A stretch of DNA of 64,000 nt from an uncultured Candidatus Binatia bacterium (GTDB lineage: Bacteria; Desulfobacterota; Binatia; UBA9968; JAJDTQ01): positions 2,575,001 through 2,639,000 of the forward strand of contig OY282432.1 of assembly GCA_958295985.1 (NCBI GenBank). Direction: 5' to 3'. A program made the position numbers and the translations under genes. Shown in pieces: positions 26,933 through 35,706 of this stretch (within the stretch, counting starts at the first letter, position 1; every line of letters begins with the position of its first letter). The notes beneath the pieces were generated by a model that saw only the letters and a list, made by a program, of their open reading frames with translations, ran no database searches and was not told the origin of the DNA.

Positions 26933-26962
26933 ATGACGGGCGAAAGTGTGCTCGTCCGTCAT
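26933..26962. other. Strong hairpin between divergent btuF-like and nitrile-hydratase-like genes
   Basis: ATGACGG-g-CGA (26933-26943) pairs with TCG-t-CCGTCAT (26952-26962) around an 8-nt loop. There is no U-run on either strand. The stretch 26853-27090 holds no gene. The hairpin may be a transcript-stability or regulatory structure, or a remnant of a repeat. Confidence 0.4.
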
Positions 26963-27090
26963 GTGGACCAGCATCCTACACGCGCAGGCGCAAAAAAAGA
27001 AATATGGACATCCCCGGCCCGCCAGATCATCACCCCGGACTTGACACCTCCACCCCCCTTTCCGTATTGCTGAATCGCACGGAGGACGCC

Positions 27091-27399
27091 ATGCGAAGAA
27101 CCCATGACATGGGCGGGGACCCCAAGGCGGGGGCCATCGACCGTTCACAGCACGAGATGGACGACTGGGAGATTCTCGCCGACGCCTTGAACCAGGTGCT
27201 GGGAGTGAAGGGTATCAAGCGCACCGACGAGACCCGGCGGGCGCGCGAGGATATGGATCCGGAGGAGTACCTCTCGTTGAGCTACTACGAGCGCTGGACC
27301 GCCAGCCTGGAAACGATCCTGGTGGAGAAGGGTTTCATGACCCGGGAAGAGATCGACCGGAAGTTGGCGGAGCTCGAAGAGCAGTGGGGCGAGCCGTGA
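27091..27399 (+). CDS. Nitrile hydratase beta-subunit N-terminal-half protein (thiocyanate hydrolase ScnB-like)
   Basis: The 102-residue protein corresponds to the N-terminal helical half of nitrile hydratase beta subunits. It starts MRRTHDMGGDP (the HDxGG motif), then helical stretches and SYYERWTASLETILVEKGFMT, usual in this domain. The ATG at 27091 has a ggagg Shine-Dalgarno. The C-terminal half is encoded by the next gene, whose GTG start overlaps this stop by 4 nt. A split beta in the order N-half, C-half, alpha matches thiocyanate hydrolase (scnB-scnA-scnC) rather than ordinary nitrile hydratase. Substrate is unproven. Confidence 0.82.
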   Translation: MRRTHDMGGDPKAGAIDRSQHEMDDWEILADALNQVLGVKGIKRTDETRRAREDMDPEEYLSLSYYERWTASLETILVEKGFMTREEIDRKLAELEEQWGEP

Positions 27400-27701
27400 G
27401 CGGGGACACCGACTTCCGGGACGGCGCGGCGGTCCGGGTGAAGTCCCACTTCAAGCCGGGCCACGTGCGCACGCCGTTCTACATCAAGGGCAAGACGGGT
27501 TGGGTGGAGCGCTGCTACGGCGAGTTCCGCAATCCGGAATCTCTCGGACACGGCGGCGACGGCCTGCCGCGGGTCCGGCTCTACCTGGTGGGGTTCCATC
27601 AGAAGGACGTGTGGGACGGCTATGACGCCGCCAGTCAGGACAAGGTTTTCGTCGACATCTTCGAGCATTGGCTCGAGCCCGCCGCACAAGCGGGTCCATG
27701 A
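27396..27701 (+). CDS. Nitrile hydratase beta-subunit C-terminal-half protein (ScnA-like)
   Basis: This protein has 101 residues from the overlapping GTG at 27396. It matches the SH3-like C-terminal half of nitrile hydratase beta: FRDGAAVRV, GHVRTPFYIKGKTG, a PRVRLYLVGF strand, the DVW motif, and VFVDIFEHWLEP at the end. A start at 27384 would add four residues. Both halves keep their full set of motifs, so the split looks like a stable arrangement and not a frameshift in one gene. The frames differ and are joined by a clean GTGA overlap. Confidence 0.82.
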   Translation: MSGDTDFRDGAAVRVKSHFKPGHVRTPFYIKGKTGWVERCYGEFRNPESLGHGGDGLPRVRLYLVGFHQKDVWDGYDAASQDKVFVDIFEHWLEPAAQAGP

Positions 27702-27719
27702 GTTCCAGGGGGAGGAAGA

Positions 27720-28349
27720 ATGGCACACGAGCACGGTCCCGGAGAAGGGCACGAGGCGGGCCCCAGGCATGAATTGAGCCACTGGGCCAAGCGGGTATAC
27801 GCCATGCGCGACATCCTCATCGAGAAGGGTGTCGTGACCGAGGAAGATATCCGGCAGCAGGTGGAGTTAACCGGGTCCAAGACGCCGGCCAACGGCGCCA
27901 GGCTGGTGGCCCGGGCCTGGACGGACCCCGAGTTCAAGGCCCGGCTCATGGCCGACCCCAAGAAGGTCTGCGCCGAGATGGGCATCGATGCCAGCACCTT
28001 GAACGAGTTCGTGATCCTGGAGAACACGGACCGGGTCCGGCACATGGTGGTGTGCACCTTGTGTTCGTGTTATCCGCGCCCCATCCTCGGCCGGCCGCCG
28101 GACTGGTACAAGAGCTTCAACTATCGCAAGCGGGCGGTGAACGATCCGAGAGGGGTCATGCGGGAGTTCGGTCTGGAGGCGGGCGACGACGTGGAGGTCC
28201 GGGTGCACGACAGCACCGCGGACATGCGTTATCTGGTGATCCCGGCTCGCCCGGCGGGCACCGAGGACCTCGGTGTCGAAGAGTTGGAGAAGCTGGTGAC
28301 CCGGGACAGCATGATCGGAGTGGTGGACGCGTTGCCCGCCGTCCCGTAG
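27720..28349 (+). CDS. Co-type nitrile/thiocyanate hydratase alpha subunit (ScnC-like)
   Basis: The 209-residue catalytic subunit has the metal-claw motif V-CTLCSC (C112, C115, C117). Thr in the second place is typical of the cobalt enzymes, where Fe enzymes have Ser, and two of the cysteines become oxidised to sulfinic and sulfenic acid in the family. Downstream are PRPILGRPPDWYKS and RKRAVNDPRGV, the family's hallmark loops. It hydrates nitriles or thiocyanate. It is coupled to the two half-beta genes. The usual metallochaperone (P14K-type) is not seen next to it unless one of the half-beta proteins fills that role. Confidence 0.9.
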   Translation: MAHEHGPGEGHEAGPRHELSHWAKRVYAMRDILIEKGVVTEEDIRQQVELTGSKTPANGARLVARAWTDPEFKARLMADPKKVCAEMGIDASTLNEFVILENTDRVRHMVVCTLCSCYPRPILGRPPDWYKSFNYRKRAVNDPRGVMREFGLEAGDDVEVRVHDSTADMRYLVIPARPAGTEDLGVEELEKLVTRDSMIGVVDALPAVP

Positions 28350-28361
28350 CGAGGGAGTTCC

Positions 28362-29537
28362 ATGTTTCATGTTGACTTGTCGCCGTTCGGGGTGGACGTC
28401 GAGCGGCTCAGGAGCGACCGTCTGAGCCGGCTGCAGGGCATCATGCGCGCCCGCGGCCTGAGCGCGCTGCTGCTGACGGACCCGTTGAACATCCGCTACG
28501 CCACCAACACGGTGTTGTGGCTCAATCTGCGGGCCACCGGGGTGCAGCGCTTCGTGCTCGTACCGTCGGACGGCGAGCCGGTGGTGTATGAGCGCCTGTT
28601 CGGCAGCGAGCGGGCCGCCGGGCTCAAGAAGGCGGGTGCGGTGCAGGGCTTCGGCGCCTACATGTTCGGCATGCGGCCGCCGGTGGCCACCGAACACTTC
28701 GTCGACCTCGTGGCGGACGGGCTGGGGCAGATGGGTCTGGACGGCGAGCGGGTTGGGGTCGATGCGCTGTGTCTCACCGCGGTGGAGCTCCTGCGCAACA
28801 AGGGCTTTGGGATCGTGGACGGGCTCCCGGCGCTGGGCGAGTCGCGTCAGGTCAAGACCACGGACGAGGTGCAGCTCATCCGCTGGACCAGCCGCGCCAA
28901 GGAGGGCGGCTACGATCTGGTGCGGGAGGCCATCCGCAAGCCGCCGGTGCTGGAGGAACGGCTGAGCCGCATGATGCTCGAGTACCTGCTGGAGCAGGGT
29001 TTCGAGGCCGGCAGCGAGTTCATCTCGATCTTCGATTCCTCACAGATGGCGATACGGCCGCATCGCGAGCCCATGGGCATGGACTTGGTGATGACCGAGG
29101 GCGATCTGGTCATCTGCGACGCCACCGTGTCCGGTCCCGGCGGCTACTACAGCGACTTCGCCCGGACGTTCTGCCACGGCGCCCCCGCCAGGGCGGACAG
29201 GGACCGCTATGCCGAGGCATACGCCACGCTGCAGGAGGCCATCGGCTATATCAGGCCCGGTCCGTGCACCGCCCTGTTCGAGCGCTTCGGCCAGGCCTCG
29301 ACGTCTCGCCTCCCGGGCCTGGACGGCTTTCACGGCGTCGGCATGTGCATCTACGAAGCGCCCTGGCTCCGGGGCTTTGACCCGCCGGAGTACGAACTAT
29401 CCCTCGAAGAGAACATGATCATCGCGCTGGAGATCAACCATCACCCGGTGAAGCTCGAGCACCTGCTCCGGGTCACCGGCGACGGCGCCGAGATCCTCTC
29501 CACCTATCCGATGGAGCCGGAGTTGGTTCCGGCTTAG
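28362..29537 (+). CDS. M24-family metallopeptidase-like protein (Xaa-Pro peptidase type)
   Basis: The 391-residue pita-bread-fold protein has an N-terminal creatinase-like domain (LSALLLTDPLNIRYATN) and a C-terminal catalytic domain. Metal ligands visible are ICDATVSGPGGYYSDFARTF (two Asp), FHGVGMCIYEAP (His), ALEINHH (Glu) and a final Glu region near GDGAEIL. Family members are aminopeptidase P, prolidase or creatinase-like amidinohydrolases. It follows the hydratase alpha gene by 12 bp, suggesting one transcript that could process the amide made by the hydratase. It converges with lipA, sharing 4 bp at the stops. Confidence 0.87.
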   Translation: MFHVDLSPFGVDVERLRSDRLSRLQGIMRARGLSALLLTDPLNIRYATNTVLWLNLRATGVQRFVLVPSDGEPVVYERLFGSERAAGLKKAGAVQGFGAYMFGMRPPVATEHFVDLVADGLGQMGLDGERVGVDALCLTAVELLRNKGFGIVDGLPALGESRQVKTTDEVQLIRWTSRAKEGGYDLVREAIRKPPVLEERLSRMMLEYLLEQGFEAGSEFISIFDSSQMAIRPHREPMGMDLVMTEGDLVICDATVSGPGGYYSDFARTFCHGAPARADRDRYAEAYATLQEAIGYIRPGPCTALFERFGQASTSRLPGLDGFHGVGMCIYEAPWLRGFDPPEYELSLEENMIIALEINHHPVKLEHLLRVTGDGAEILSTYPMEPELVPA

Positions 29538-30454
29538 TGGGCTGCGTCGTCCCCGACCTGTAGCGGGGAGGCGAGCATCTTTCCCACGAAGAACTCGGCC
29601 GCCTTGTACGAGCTCCGCACCATGGGGCCGGCGGCGACGTAGCGGAAGCCGAGTTGCATGCCCTGTTCTTCATAGTCCCGAAAGCGGTCCGGGTGCAGGA
29701 ACTCGGCCACGGGGACGTGCTTCCTGGTGGGCTGAAGGTACTGGCCCAGGGTGAGGATATCCACGTCCCGGGCGCGCAGGTCTTGCATGGTCGCCAGCAC
29801 TTCGGCGGCCGTTTCGCCAAGGCCGAGCAGAATCGCGCTCTTGGTGTAGATACAGGGGTCCAGGGTCTTGACGTTGGCCAGGACTTCCAGGGTTTGCTCG
29901 TAGCCGGAGCGCCTGTCCCGGGCGTAGCCGGTGAGGCGCTTGACGGTTTCGATGTTCTGCCCGATGACTTGGGGGGCCGCGTCCACCACTTTCTCGAGGG
30001 CGTGGACGTCGCCGCGGAAATCCGGGATCAGCGTTTCGGTGATCAGGTCCGGGCAACGGCGTCGGGTCTCGCGGATGGTGTCGGCGAAAATCCCGGCGCC
30101 GCCGTCCTCCAGGTCGTCACGGTCCACGGAGGTGATGACCACGTAGCGGAGGTTCATCCGGGCCAGGGCCTCCGCCACGCGTCGGGGCTCATCCGGATCG
30201 ACCGGAAGGCCGGTCCTGGCGGTCTTGACGGCGCAAAAGCGGCATCCGCGCGTGCAAACGTCCCCAAGGATCATGATGGTGGCAGTGCCGGATTGCCAGC
30301 ACTCCGCCAGGTTGGGACAGCGGGCCTCCTCGCACACCGTGTGGAGCTTCAGCCCGCGGAAATTGTCCTTCAGCCGGTTGTAGCCGGCGCCGGACGGCAG
30401 ACGGACCTTCAGCCACGGCGGCTTGTGTCCCGCTTGCGGGCGTGCGTCGATCAT
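29534..30454 (-). CDS. lipA: Lipoyl synthase
   Basis: The 306-residue radical SAM enzyme inserts two sulfurs into the octanoyl chain of lipoyl-dependent enzymes. The auxiliary cluster cysteines are C41, C46 and C52 (CEEARCPNLAEC) and the SAM cluster cysteines are C67, C71 and C74 (CTRGCRFC). The C-terminal RSSYKA serine, the third-type ligand of the auxiliary cluster, is present. The ATG at 30454 gives a normal length. lipB is not in the window. The gene is convergent with the M24 gene. Confidence 0.96.
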   Translation of the reverse strand: MIDARPQAGHKPPWLKVRLPSGAGYNRLKDNFRGLKLHTVCEEARCPNLAECWQSGTATIMILGDVCTRGCRFCAVKTARTGLPVDPDEPRRVAEALARMNLRYVVITSVDRDDLEDGGAGIFADTIRETRRRCPDLITETLIPDFRGDVHALEKVVDAAPQVIGQNIETVKRLTGYARDRRSGYEQTLEVLANVKTLDPCIYTKSAILLGLGETAAEVLATMQDLRARDVDILTLGQYLQPTRKHVPVAEFLHPDRFRDYEEQGMQLGFRYVAAGPMVRSSYKAAEFFVGKMLASPLQVGDDAAH

Positions 30455-30512
30455 CGATTCCCAGACTAACTTACGGCTCGAGAAAAGGCCATCGAACCGG
30501 AGGGGACGCGGG

Positions 30513-31808
30513 TCAGGGTGTGAAGTAGCCTCCCACGATGGCGTCGTGCCAGAGCCGGCACACCGGGGGGATGATGCCGCGCGGGAGATCGTCGTAGGTG
30601 AGGCCCCAGGTATGGATCCCGGCGCCCAGGGAGACGCAGGCGACCTTGGGCGCGGGGTCCATGGCCGCGTAAAAGGACAGGGAGTCCTGACACCGTTCCA
30701 GGGTGACGGTGTCGTCGTTCAGGCCGTGGAGCGAAAGCACGGGCGGAACCGGTTTGACATCAGGGCCGGATAGTTCCCGCAGGTAACCGAGATACCGGGC
30801 CACGAGTCGCTCCTCGTCCACGGGTCCCAACTTGAGGCGCCGGGCAGTGACCCGGGCGGCCTGTTCCAGCGCGGCGGCGCCGTTCTTGTGCACGAAGTCC
30901 TCGGCCTTGAAGTTGGTGCGTTTCCGAGACGCCTCCCACTTCTCCATCGTCAACTCCATCAGCATGGGCAGGCCGTAGCCCTTGTCCTTCAGCCCTTCGT
31001 AGAGGTAACGGGCGGTGTCGCGCCAGGTCCGGAGACGCAGGTGGTTGAAGGGAAACTCCCACCGGTCGCCGGTGACCGCGGTGTAGATGTACGCGAACGT
31101 CGATGAGCCGTATCCCAGCACGCCGGCCACGTTGGCTACCCGTTGCGCGGTGATCATGGCGAAGGGTCCGCCGGTGGAGTGGCCGTGGACGTACAGCGCG
31201 TATTCGGATTCGGGGAACTCACGCCGGCAGGTCTCCCGCAGCGCTTCCTCGAAGGCCACGGGCCAGGCGGCCATGCGGTGGTAGAACTCGGTCCCTTCCC
31301 GGGCCACCAGCGAGATGACGGTGCCGTAGCTGGCGCGGCGGGCCTCGTCCCGCGCCACCTCGTACTGGTCGGGGGTGATGCGGGTCTCTCGTGTCCACAG
31401 CGGCGTCCGGCCGGTGCCGTCGGGTTCGAGGGTATCGCCGGGCCAGTCCCGGGAGGGGTCCAGCAGGTACAGGCGCCCGGGAAACGTCATGAGCGTGACC
31501 TTGAAGCCGAACTTGGCGGCCAGCATCCGGGCCACTGGCTCCAATGACTTATAGTCCGACGTGCCGCCGTGCAGCAGGAAGATGCCGGCCCGCTTTCCGT
31601 CCGGGGCCTTCGGGACCCGGGCGGGATCCTCGGGCTCGTAGGTCATGGTCCCGATATCCCAGTCCATGTCCAGGGCCTGGATCCGAAAGATGTCTTCGCG
31701 GTTCCCGACCGGAAGATCGGGCAGGGCGAGGGTCTCTTGGGACAACCTGACGACCTCGGTGCGAGGGATGATGTCGGGTGGCGACCAGACGCCGTTTGGG
31801 TCCGTCAT
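30513..31808 (-). CDS. Alpha/beta-fold hydrolase of unknown substrate
   Basis: The 431-residue protein has an alpha/beta-hydrolase core: the oxyanion-loop stretch FLLHGGTSDYKSL, the nucleophile elbow HGHSTGG (Ser about residue 227), and late Asp/His candidates in LSLHGLNDDTV and GAGIHTWG. It carries long insertions and no signal peptide. The ATG has a cggagg Shine-Dalgarno. The nucleoside transporter gene lies 34 bp upstream on the same strand, so they may be cotranscribed. The substrate cannot be told from the sequence. Confidence 0.78.
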   Translation of the reverse strand: MTDPNGVWSPPDIIPRTEVVRLSQETLALPDLPVGNREDIFRIQALDMDWDIGTMTYEPEDPARVPKAPDGKRAGIFLLHGGTSDYKSLEPVARMLAAKFGFKVTLMTFPGRLYLLDPSRDWPGDTLEPDGTGRTPLWTRETRITPDQYEVARDEARRASYGTVISLVAREGTEFYHRMAAWPVAFEEALRETCRREFPESEYALYVHGHSTGGPFAMITAQRVANVAGVLGYGSSTFAYIYTAVTGDRWEFPFNHLRLRTWRDTARYLYEGLKDKGYGLPMLMELTMEKWEASRKRTNFKAEDFVHKNGAAALEQAARVTARRLKLGPVDEERLVARYLGYLRELSGPDVKPVPPVLSLHGLNDDTVTLERCQDSLSFYAAMDPAPKVACVSLGAGIHTWGLTYDDLPRGIIPPVCRLWHDAIVGGYFTP

Positions 31809-31842
31809 CGAAGTGCCTCCGTTCGTAGCCGCGTCATGGGGT

Positions 31843-33147
31843 TCAGATGCCCAGGAGCCCTTTTTGTCCGTAGTAGTAGAACCCGGCGAGGGCGCCCGTC
31901 ATGAGTGTCGCGAGGGTGGCGCCCACCAGCGCGCGGATGCCCAGCGAGGAGAGGTCCCCCCGGCGCTCGGGCGCCAACGCGCCGATGCCGCCGATGAAGA
32001 TCCCCACCGAGGCCACGTGGGCGAAACCGCAAAGAGTGTACGAGAGGATGAGCAGGGTACGGGGCGAGACCGCCCCCTCTGCGGCGAGCCTGCCCAGTTC
32101 CTGATACGCTACCACCTCCGTAAGGATGGCCCGCCCTCCGAGAACACGGCCGGCGGCAACCATGTCCGTTCCGGGCAGACCCAGGAGCCAGGCGAGGGGG
32201 GTGAACAGCCACCCCAGGATACGCCGGAGGTCCACGGGTCCCGCCAGCGCTTCGCTGAGCGGGGCCGTGAGCCTGATCAGCCCGTAGTCGATGAGCGCCA
32301 CGAACCCGAGCACCGCGATGAGCAGGGTGGCGATGCCCGCGGCCAGTTTGAGCCCTTCCCAGGACCCGTCCATCAACGCGGCCATGGTGTTCTGCTTGCG
32401 TTCGTTTTCGGCCATGGGCGGTACCGCTCCCAGGGTCGCCGGGACATCGGTCTCGGGCAGTATCAGCTTGGACGCAAGCGCAGCGGCCGGAATGGACATG
32501 ACGGAGGCGGACACCAGGTGACCCGCGATGAGCGGGAAGCTGCCCTTCAGGAACAGGACGTAGAGCGCAAGGGTCGTGGACGCCACCGTCGCCATGCCGC
32601 AGGTTATCAGGGTGAGCAGCTCGGATTGCGTCATGCGGTTGACATAGGGGCGCACGGTCATGGCCGATTCCACGCCGATGAAGATGTTGGACGAGCCGGC
32701 CAGGGACTCCGCGCCGGAGAGGCCCATGGTTCTGTGGAACAGGATGGCGAACAGCTTCACGATGGGTTGCAGGATCCGGAGGTGGTAAAGCGCGGCCATG
32801 AGCGACGCGAAGAAGACCACCGCCGGCAACACCTGTGCGGCCAGTATGAAGCCCACCGACGGCGACCCTCCCGCGGTGGTCTCCCCGGGGTTCAGGGCCA
32901 GCGGGCCGAACAGGAAACGCGCGCCCTCGTTGCCCGCTCTGAGAACGGTGATGACGGTATCGTTGACCCATATGAGGGCGGTTCGGGTCCACGGGATCCA
33001 GAACACCACCGCCCCGAGAACGAGCATCAGGGCGCCGGCCGTAAGGACCGTGCGCCACGGAACCGGACGCCGGAAACCACCCGCCGCCCAGGCCAGAAAA
33101 GCCAGTGCGATGAGGCCCGCGAGGGAGCCGAGGTTGAGCCAACTCAT
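31843..33147 (-). CDS. Concentrative nucleoside transporter (CNT/NupC family)
   Basis: The 434-residue inner-membrane protein starts at the ATG at 33145-33147; a TTG at 33183 would add 12 residues. It has about 8-10 hydrophobic segments with the CNT signatures: the gate region QVLPAVVFFASLMAALYHL, GLSGAESLAGSSNIFIGVESAMTVRPY, VLGGRAILTEVVAYQ, and the C-terminal LSYTLCGFAHVASVGIFIGGIGAL. CNT carriers import nucleosides with H+ or Na+. It fits purine salvage with the adenine deaminase at 18088, though the genes are far apart. Confidence 0.9.
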   Translation of the reverse strand: MSWLNLGSLAGLIALAFLAWAAGGFRRPVPWRTVLTAGALMLVLGAVVFWIPWTRTALIWVNDTVITVLRAGNEGARFLFGPLALNPGETTAGGSPSVGFILAAQVLPAVVFFASLMAALYHLRILQPIVKLFAILFHRTMGLSGAESLAGSSNIFIGVESAMTVRPYVNRMTQSELLTLITCGMATVASTTLALYVLFLKGSFPLIAGHLVSASVMSIPAAALASKLILPETDVPATLGAVPPMAENERKQNTMAALMDGSWEGLKLAAGIATLLIAVLGFVALIDYGLIRLTAPLSEALAGPVDLRRILGWLFTPLAWLLGLPGTDMVAAGRVLGGRAILTEVVAYQELGRLAAEGAVSPRTLLILSYTLCGFAHVASVGIFIGGIGALAPERRGDLSSLGIRALVGATLATLMTGALAGFYYYGQKGLLGI

Positions 33148-33358
33148 GGTACGGTCCGTAGCACGAGTTTCGCGGAGAGGCAAAGGGCTCCGGCCCCGTC
33201 TGCACGGGCGTTACCGGCGCCGGTGGTTTTCTTGACAATGCCCACGGAGCGGGCTAATACCCGGAACGAGCGATGCCGGCGTGCAGGCGCCGGGGCAATG
33301 AGTCGTATCGAGACGGCGCCGGCTCCCTCTACAATCCGGGCCCACCAGGAGGTTACCC

Positions 33359-34438
33359 ATGGGGAACAAGTATCAGATCATCGATGGCGACGGACACGTC
33401 GTGGAGGACATGCAGGCCATCACGGGCCGGTTTCCGGAGGCGGTGCAACAGCAGATGCGCTGGTCCAACCCGTTTCCGCCGCTGGACCACCTGCATTCCG
33501 CCAACGCCCATCAACTCCCGGAGGGCTCGTTCCAGCAAGTGGGCTTCGACGGCTGGGTGGAGTTCCTGGAGGACGTGGGCATCGACCGGACGGTTCTCTA
33601 CCCCACCGTGGGTCTGTCCTACGGCAAGGTGGTGAGCCAGGACTGGGCCATCGATCTGGCGCGGTCCTACAACGACTGGATCGCCGAGAACTACGTCCAC
33701 AAGAGTCCGAGGTTCCAGGCCGTGGCGCTGATCCCGCTGCAGGAGCCGGAGGAGGCGGTGAAGGAACTGCGCCGGGCGGTGGAGGACCTGGGGATGTGCG
33801 GCGCCATGCTGCCGTCCACGGGAATCCAGTTGCACCTGGGCCATAAATACTATTGGCCCATCTACGAGGAAGCCAACCGGCTGGGCTGCTGCCTGGGCAT
33901 CCATGGCGGGGCTCACGAGAACCTGGGCATGGATGACCTCCATCCGTATGCCCCGGTCCACGCGCTGGGCCATCCCTTCGGGCAGATGATCTCCTTCGGC
34001 GGCATCGTTTTCAACGGCATCTTCGACAAGTACCCCAACGTGCGCATCGGTTTTCTGGAAGGGGGCGTGGCCTGGCTGTTGATGTGTCTGGAGCGTTTCG
34101 ATCGTTCCTACGAGACCCACATCCAGCACGACCCGCGCGGCGAGTTCCTGCAACTGGAGAAGGGCGAGAGTGTCAGCCAATACGTGAAGCGGCACATCGA
34201 GGACGGCCGGATCTTCGTGGGCTGTGAGGGGCACGAGCCTGACCTGGCCCACGCCATCAAGATGGTGGGGAACAAGCCGTGGGTCTACTCTTCGGACTTT
34301 CCCCACGAGGTGAACAACGAGTTTTGCAAGGAAGAGCTGGGCGAGGTCATCGAGAGCGAGGAACTCACCGAAGAAGACAAGACCGCGGTGCTGTCCCGCA
34401 ACGCCGAGCGCTTCTACAACCTGCCCACCGGGCTGTAG
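33359..34438 (+). CDS. Amidohydrolase-related protein (ACMSD-like)
   Basis: The 359-residue barrel protein of the amidohydrolase-related family begins YQIIDGDGHVVED, has LGIHGGAHE in the middle (metal His) and the VYSSDFPHE motif near the end. It shares family and layout with the 5868-7022 protein, including the FLEGG-WLLMCLERFD segment where that one has LEIGATWFPYW. The first-strand metal motif lacks the second His of HxH (DGHVVE), as is common in this subfamily. The substrate is probably an aromatic or ring-cleavage acid. The start has an aggaggttaccc Shine-Dalgarno. Confidence 0.86.
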   Translation: MGNKYQIIDGDGHVVEDMQAITGRFPEAVQQQMRWSNPFPPLDHLHSANAHQLPEGSFQQVGFDGWVEFLEDVGIDRTVLYPTVGLSYGKVVSQDWAIDLARSYNDWIAENYVHKSPRFQAVALIPLQEPEEAVKELRRAVEDLGMCGAMLPSTGIQLHLGHKYYWPIYEEANRLGCCLGIHGGAHENLGMDDLHPYAPVHALGHPFGQMISFGGIVFNGIFDKYPNVRIGFLEGGVAWLLMCLERFDRSYETHIQHDPRGEFLQLEKGESVSQYVKRHIEDGRIFVGCEGHEPDLAHAIKMVGNKPWVYSSDFPHEVNNEFCKEELGEVIESEELTEEDKTAVLSRNAERFYNLPTGL

Positions 34439-34474
34439 GCCCGTCGCAACAGGGAGCGGAGAAGGTTCCCGGAT

Positions 34475-34717
34475 TCAGCGATTCTCGAGAATCTTCTCCA
34501 GCTCCTTTCGATCCCTCTCCGTTATCCGTCCGTCGCGCCGGGAGTCTTCCGCGGGCGGCCGGGTGAAGTCGAACCCTTTGAACCGGAAGGTAACGAGATC
34601 CATGATCTCGCTACGGTAAAGCCAACCCATCAACAAGGCCAGGATGATGACCGGGAGCAGGAGCCGGGCGCGGCAGCCCTTTCGTGTCTTCTTCCGCGAG
34701 CGTTTCTTGGTAGCCAT
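34475..34717 (-). CDS. Small hypothetical membrane protein
   Basis: The 80-residue protein has a very basic N-terminus (MATKKRSRKKTRKGCR), a single hydrophobic segment (LLLPVIILALLMGWLY, about 19-34) and an acidic/basic C-tail. The topology would be N-in single-pass. There is no recognisable family. A gaaaggaagc Shine-Dalgarno is present and it lies 46 bp downstream of the VOC gene on the same strand, which supports it being real. Function is unknown. Confidence 0.55.
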   Translation of the reverse strand: MATKKRSRKKTRKGCRARLLLPVIILALLMGWLYRSEIMDLVTFRFKGFDFTRPPAEDSRRDGRITERDRKELEKILENR

Positions 34718-34762
34718 CAGGCGGGTGCTTCCTTTCGGTTGACGCCCTCTTCCAGTGATGCG

Positions 34763-35566
34763 TCAACCCTCGCTGATGTCGATCATCACTCCGTCCGGAT
34801 CCGCGAGCTGGTATTCGCCGAACTTGCACCTGGCAAACAGGTCCAGCCGCGCCTCCGCCTCCGAGCCCGCGCCCACCGGGCCCGGACTCAGGTAGGGATT
34901 GCGCCTGGACAGCTCTTCGAGCCGGTCCTTGACCGCCTGCACGCTCTCCACCTTGAAGCCGATGTGGTCCAGCGCGGGACGCTCGATGCCAGTGCCCGCG
35001 TAGTCGGAGATCTTCCAGGGCGCGATGACCAGGGTGACCCGGCCGTCGGTCAGATAGGTATTGGGATCGCCCGCGGGTTTCTCCGTCTCCAGCAGGTCGA
35101 AGACGTCCCGGTAAAACCCGGCCACCCGCTCCGGCTCCACGGCGCGCAGCACGAAATGCTTGACGTACCGGTCGGCCTGCCGGTCGCCGTCCACGTACAC
35201 GTCCGTGCGGTTCTCCATCCCTTCCTGGGAAAGGTCGAAGACGTTCCCCGCGGGATCGTGGGTGCTGAGGCCGGCGAACGGGCGGTTGCCCGGCCGTTTC
35301 AGGATATGCACCTCCGGGTACTTGTCGTGCATGCGCGCGGCCACGGCCTCGACGTCGTCCACCTCGAAACCGAAGTGGTCGAATCCGCCCTGGCGCCCGG
35401 GCCGCCGGGGGTTGATGTTGATGCCCACGTAACCGTCGCTCACCACCGAAGCGCTCTCGACCCGGGCCCGAGCGGCGGTCTTCATGCCGAACACGGCCTG
35501 GTAGAACTTCTCTTCGATGGCATAGTTCTCACTGACGATGGCGAGGTGCTTGATTTTCGTGCTCAT
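34763..35566 (-). CDS. Double-VOC-domain protein (extradiol dioxygenase/glyoxalase fold)
   Basis: The protein has 267 residues from the ATG at 35564-35566 (ggaggg Shine-Dalgarno). Two consecutive VOC modules are visible: the first starts IKHLAIVSEN and holds FDHFGFEVDD and DPAGNVFDLS, and the second starts VKHFVLRAVE and holds ALDHIGFKVES and DPDGVMIDIS. His and Glu/Asp residues for one metal site exist, but the classical H-H-E triad of ring-cleaving dioxygenases cannot be confirmed by eye. The role is probably in aromatic or xenobiotic metabolism; the substrate is unknown. Confidence 0.82.
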   Translation of the reverse strand: MSTKIKHLAIVSENYAIEEKFYQAVFGMKTAARARVESASVVSDGYVGININPRRPGRQGGFDHFGFEVDDVEAVAARMHDKYPEVHILKRPGNRPFAGLSTHDPAGNVFDLSQEGMENRTDVYVDGDRQADRYVKHFVLRAVEPERVAGFYRDVFDLLETEKPAGDPNTYLTDGRVTLVIAPWKISDYAGTGIERPALDHIGFKVESVQAVKDRLEELSRRNPYLSPGPVGAGSEAEARLDLFARCKFGEYQLADPDGVMIDISEG

Positions 35567-35670
35567 GGCCTGTTCCCTCCCTTTCATGCGGTTATCGTCT
35601 CCTGTCGAGCCGAAGTGCCTGGACAACGATGCACCCGATCGCACGTTCTCGGCAAGGCGCGACGGCTGTA

Positions 35671-35693
35671 GGGGCGGGTTTCAAACCCGCCCC
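35671..35693. repeat. Perfect palindromic repeat copy
   Basis: GGGGCGGGTTT-c-AAACCCGCCCC has 11-bp arms around one central base, flanked by gta and tg. It is the cleanest copy in the window. It lies 13 bp past the 3' end of the oxidoreductase gene on the minus strand and about 105 bp upstream of the VOC gene. Related copies are at 15450, 38426, 42973 and 48999. Confidence 0.85.
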
Positions 35694-35706
35694 TGTGCGG
35701 AGCCAA

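Noticed and set aside
26853..27090. Second cobalamin riboswitch before btuF
   Set aside because: No B12 box (AGCCAGGAGACC-like) or other conserved elements were found; only an unrelated hairpin.
31645..33846. Long plus-strand open frame (733 residues) across the CNT transporter
   Set aside because: It is antisense to a clear nucleoside transporter, has low complexity and no motifs.
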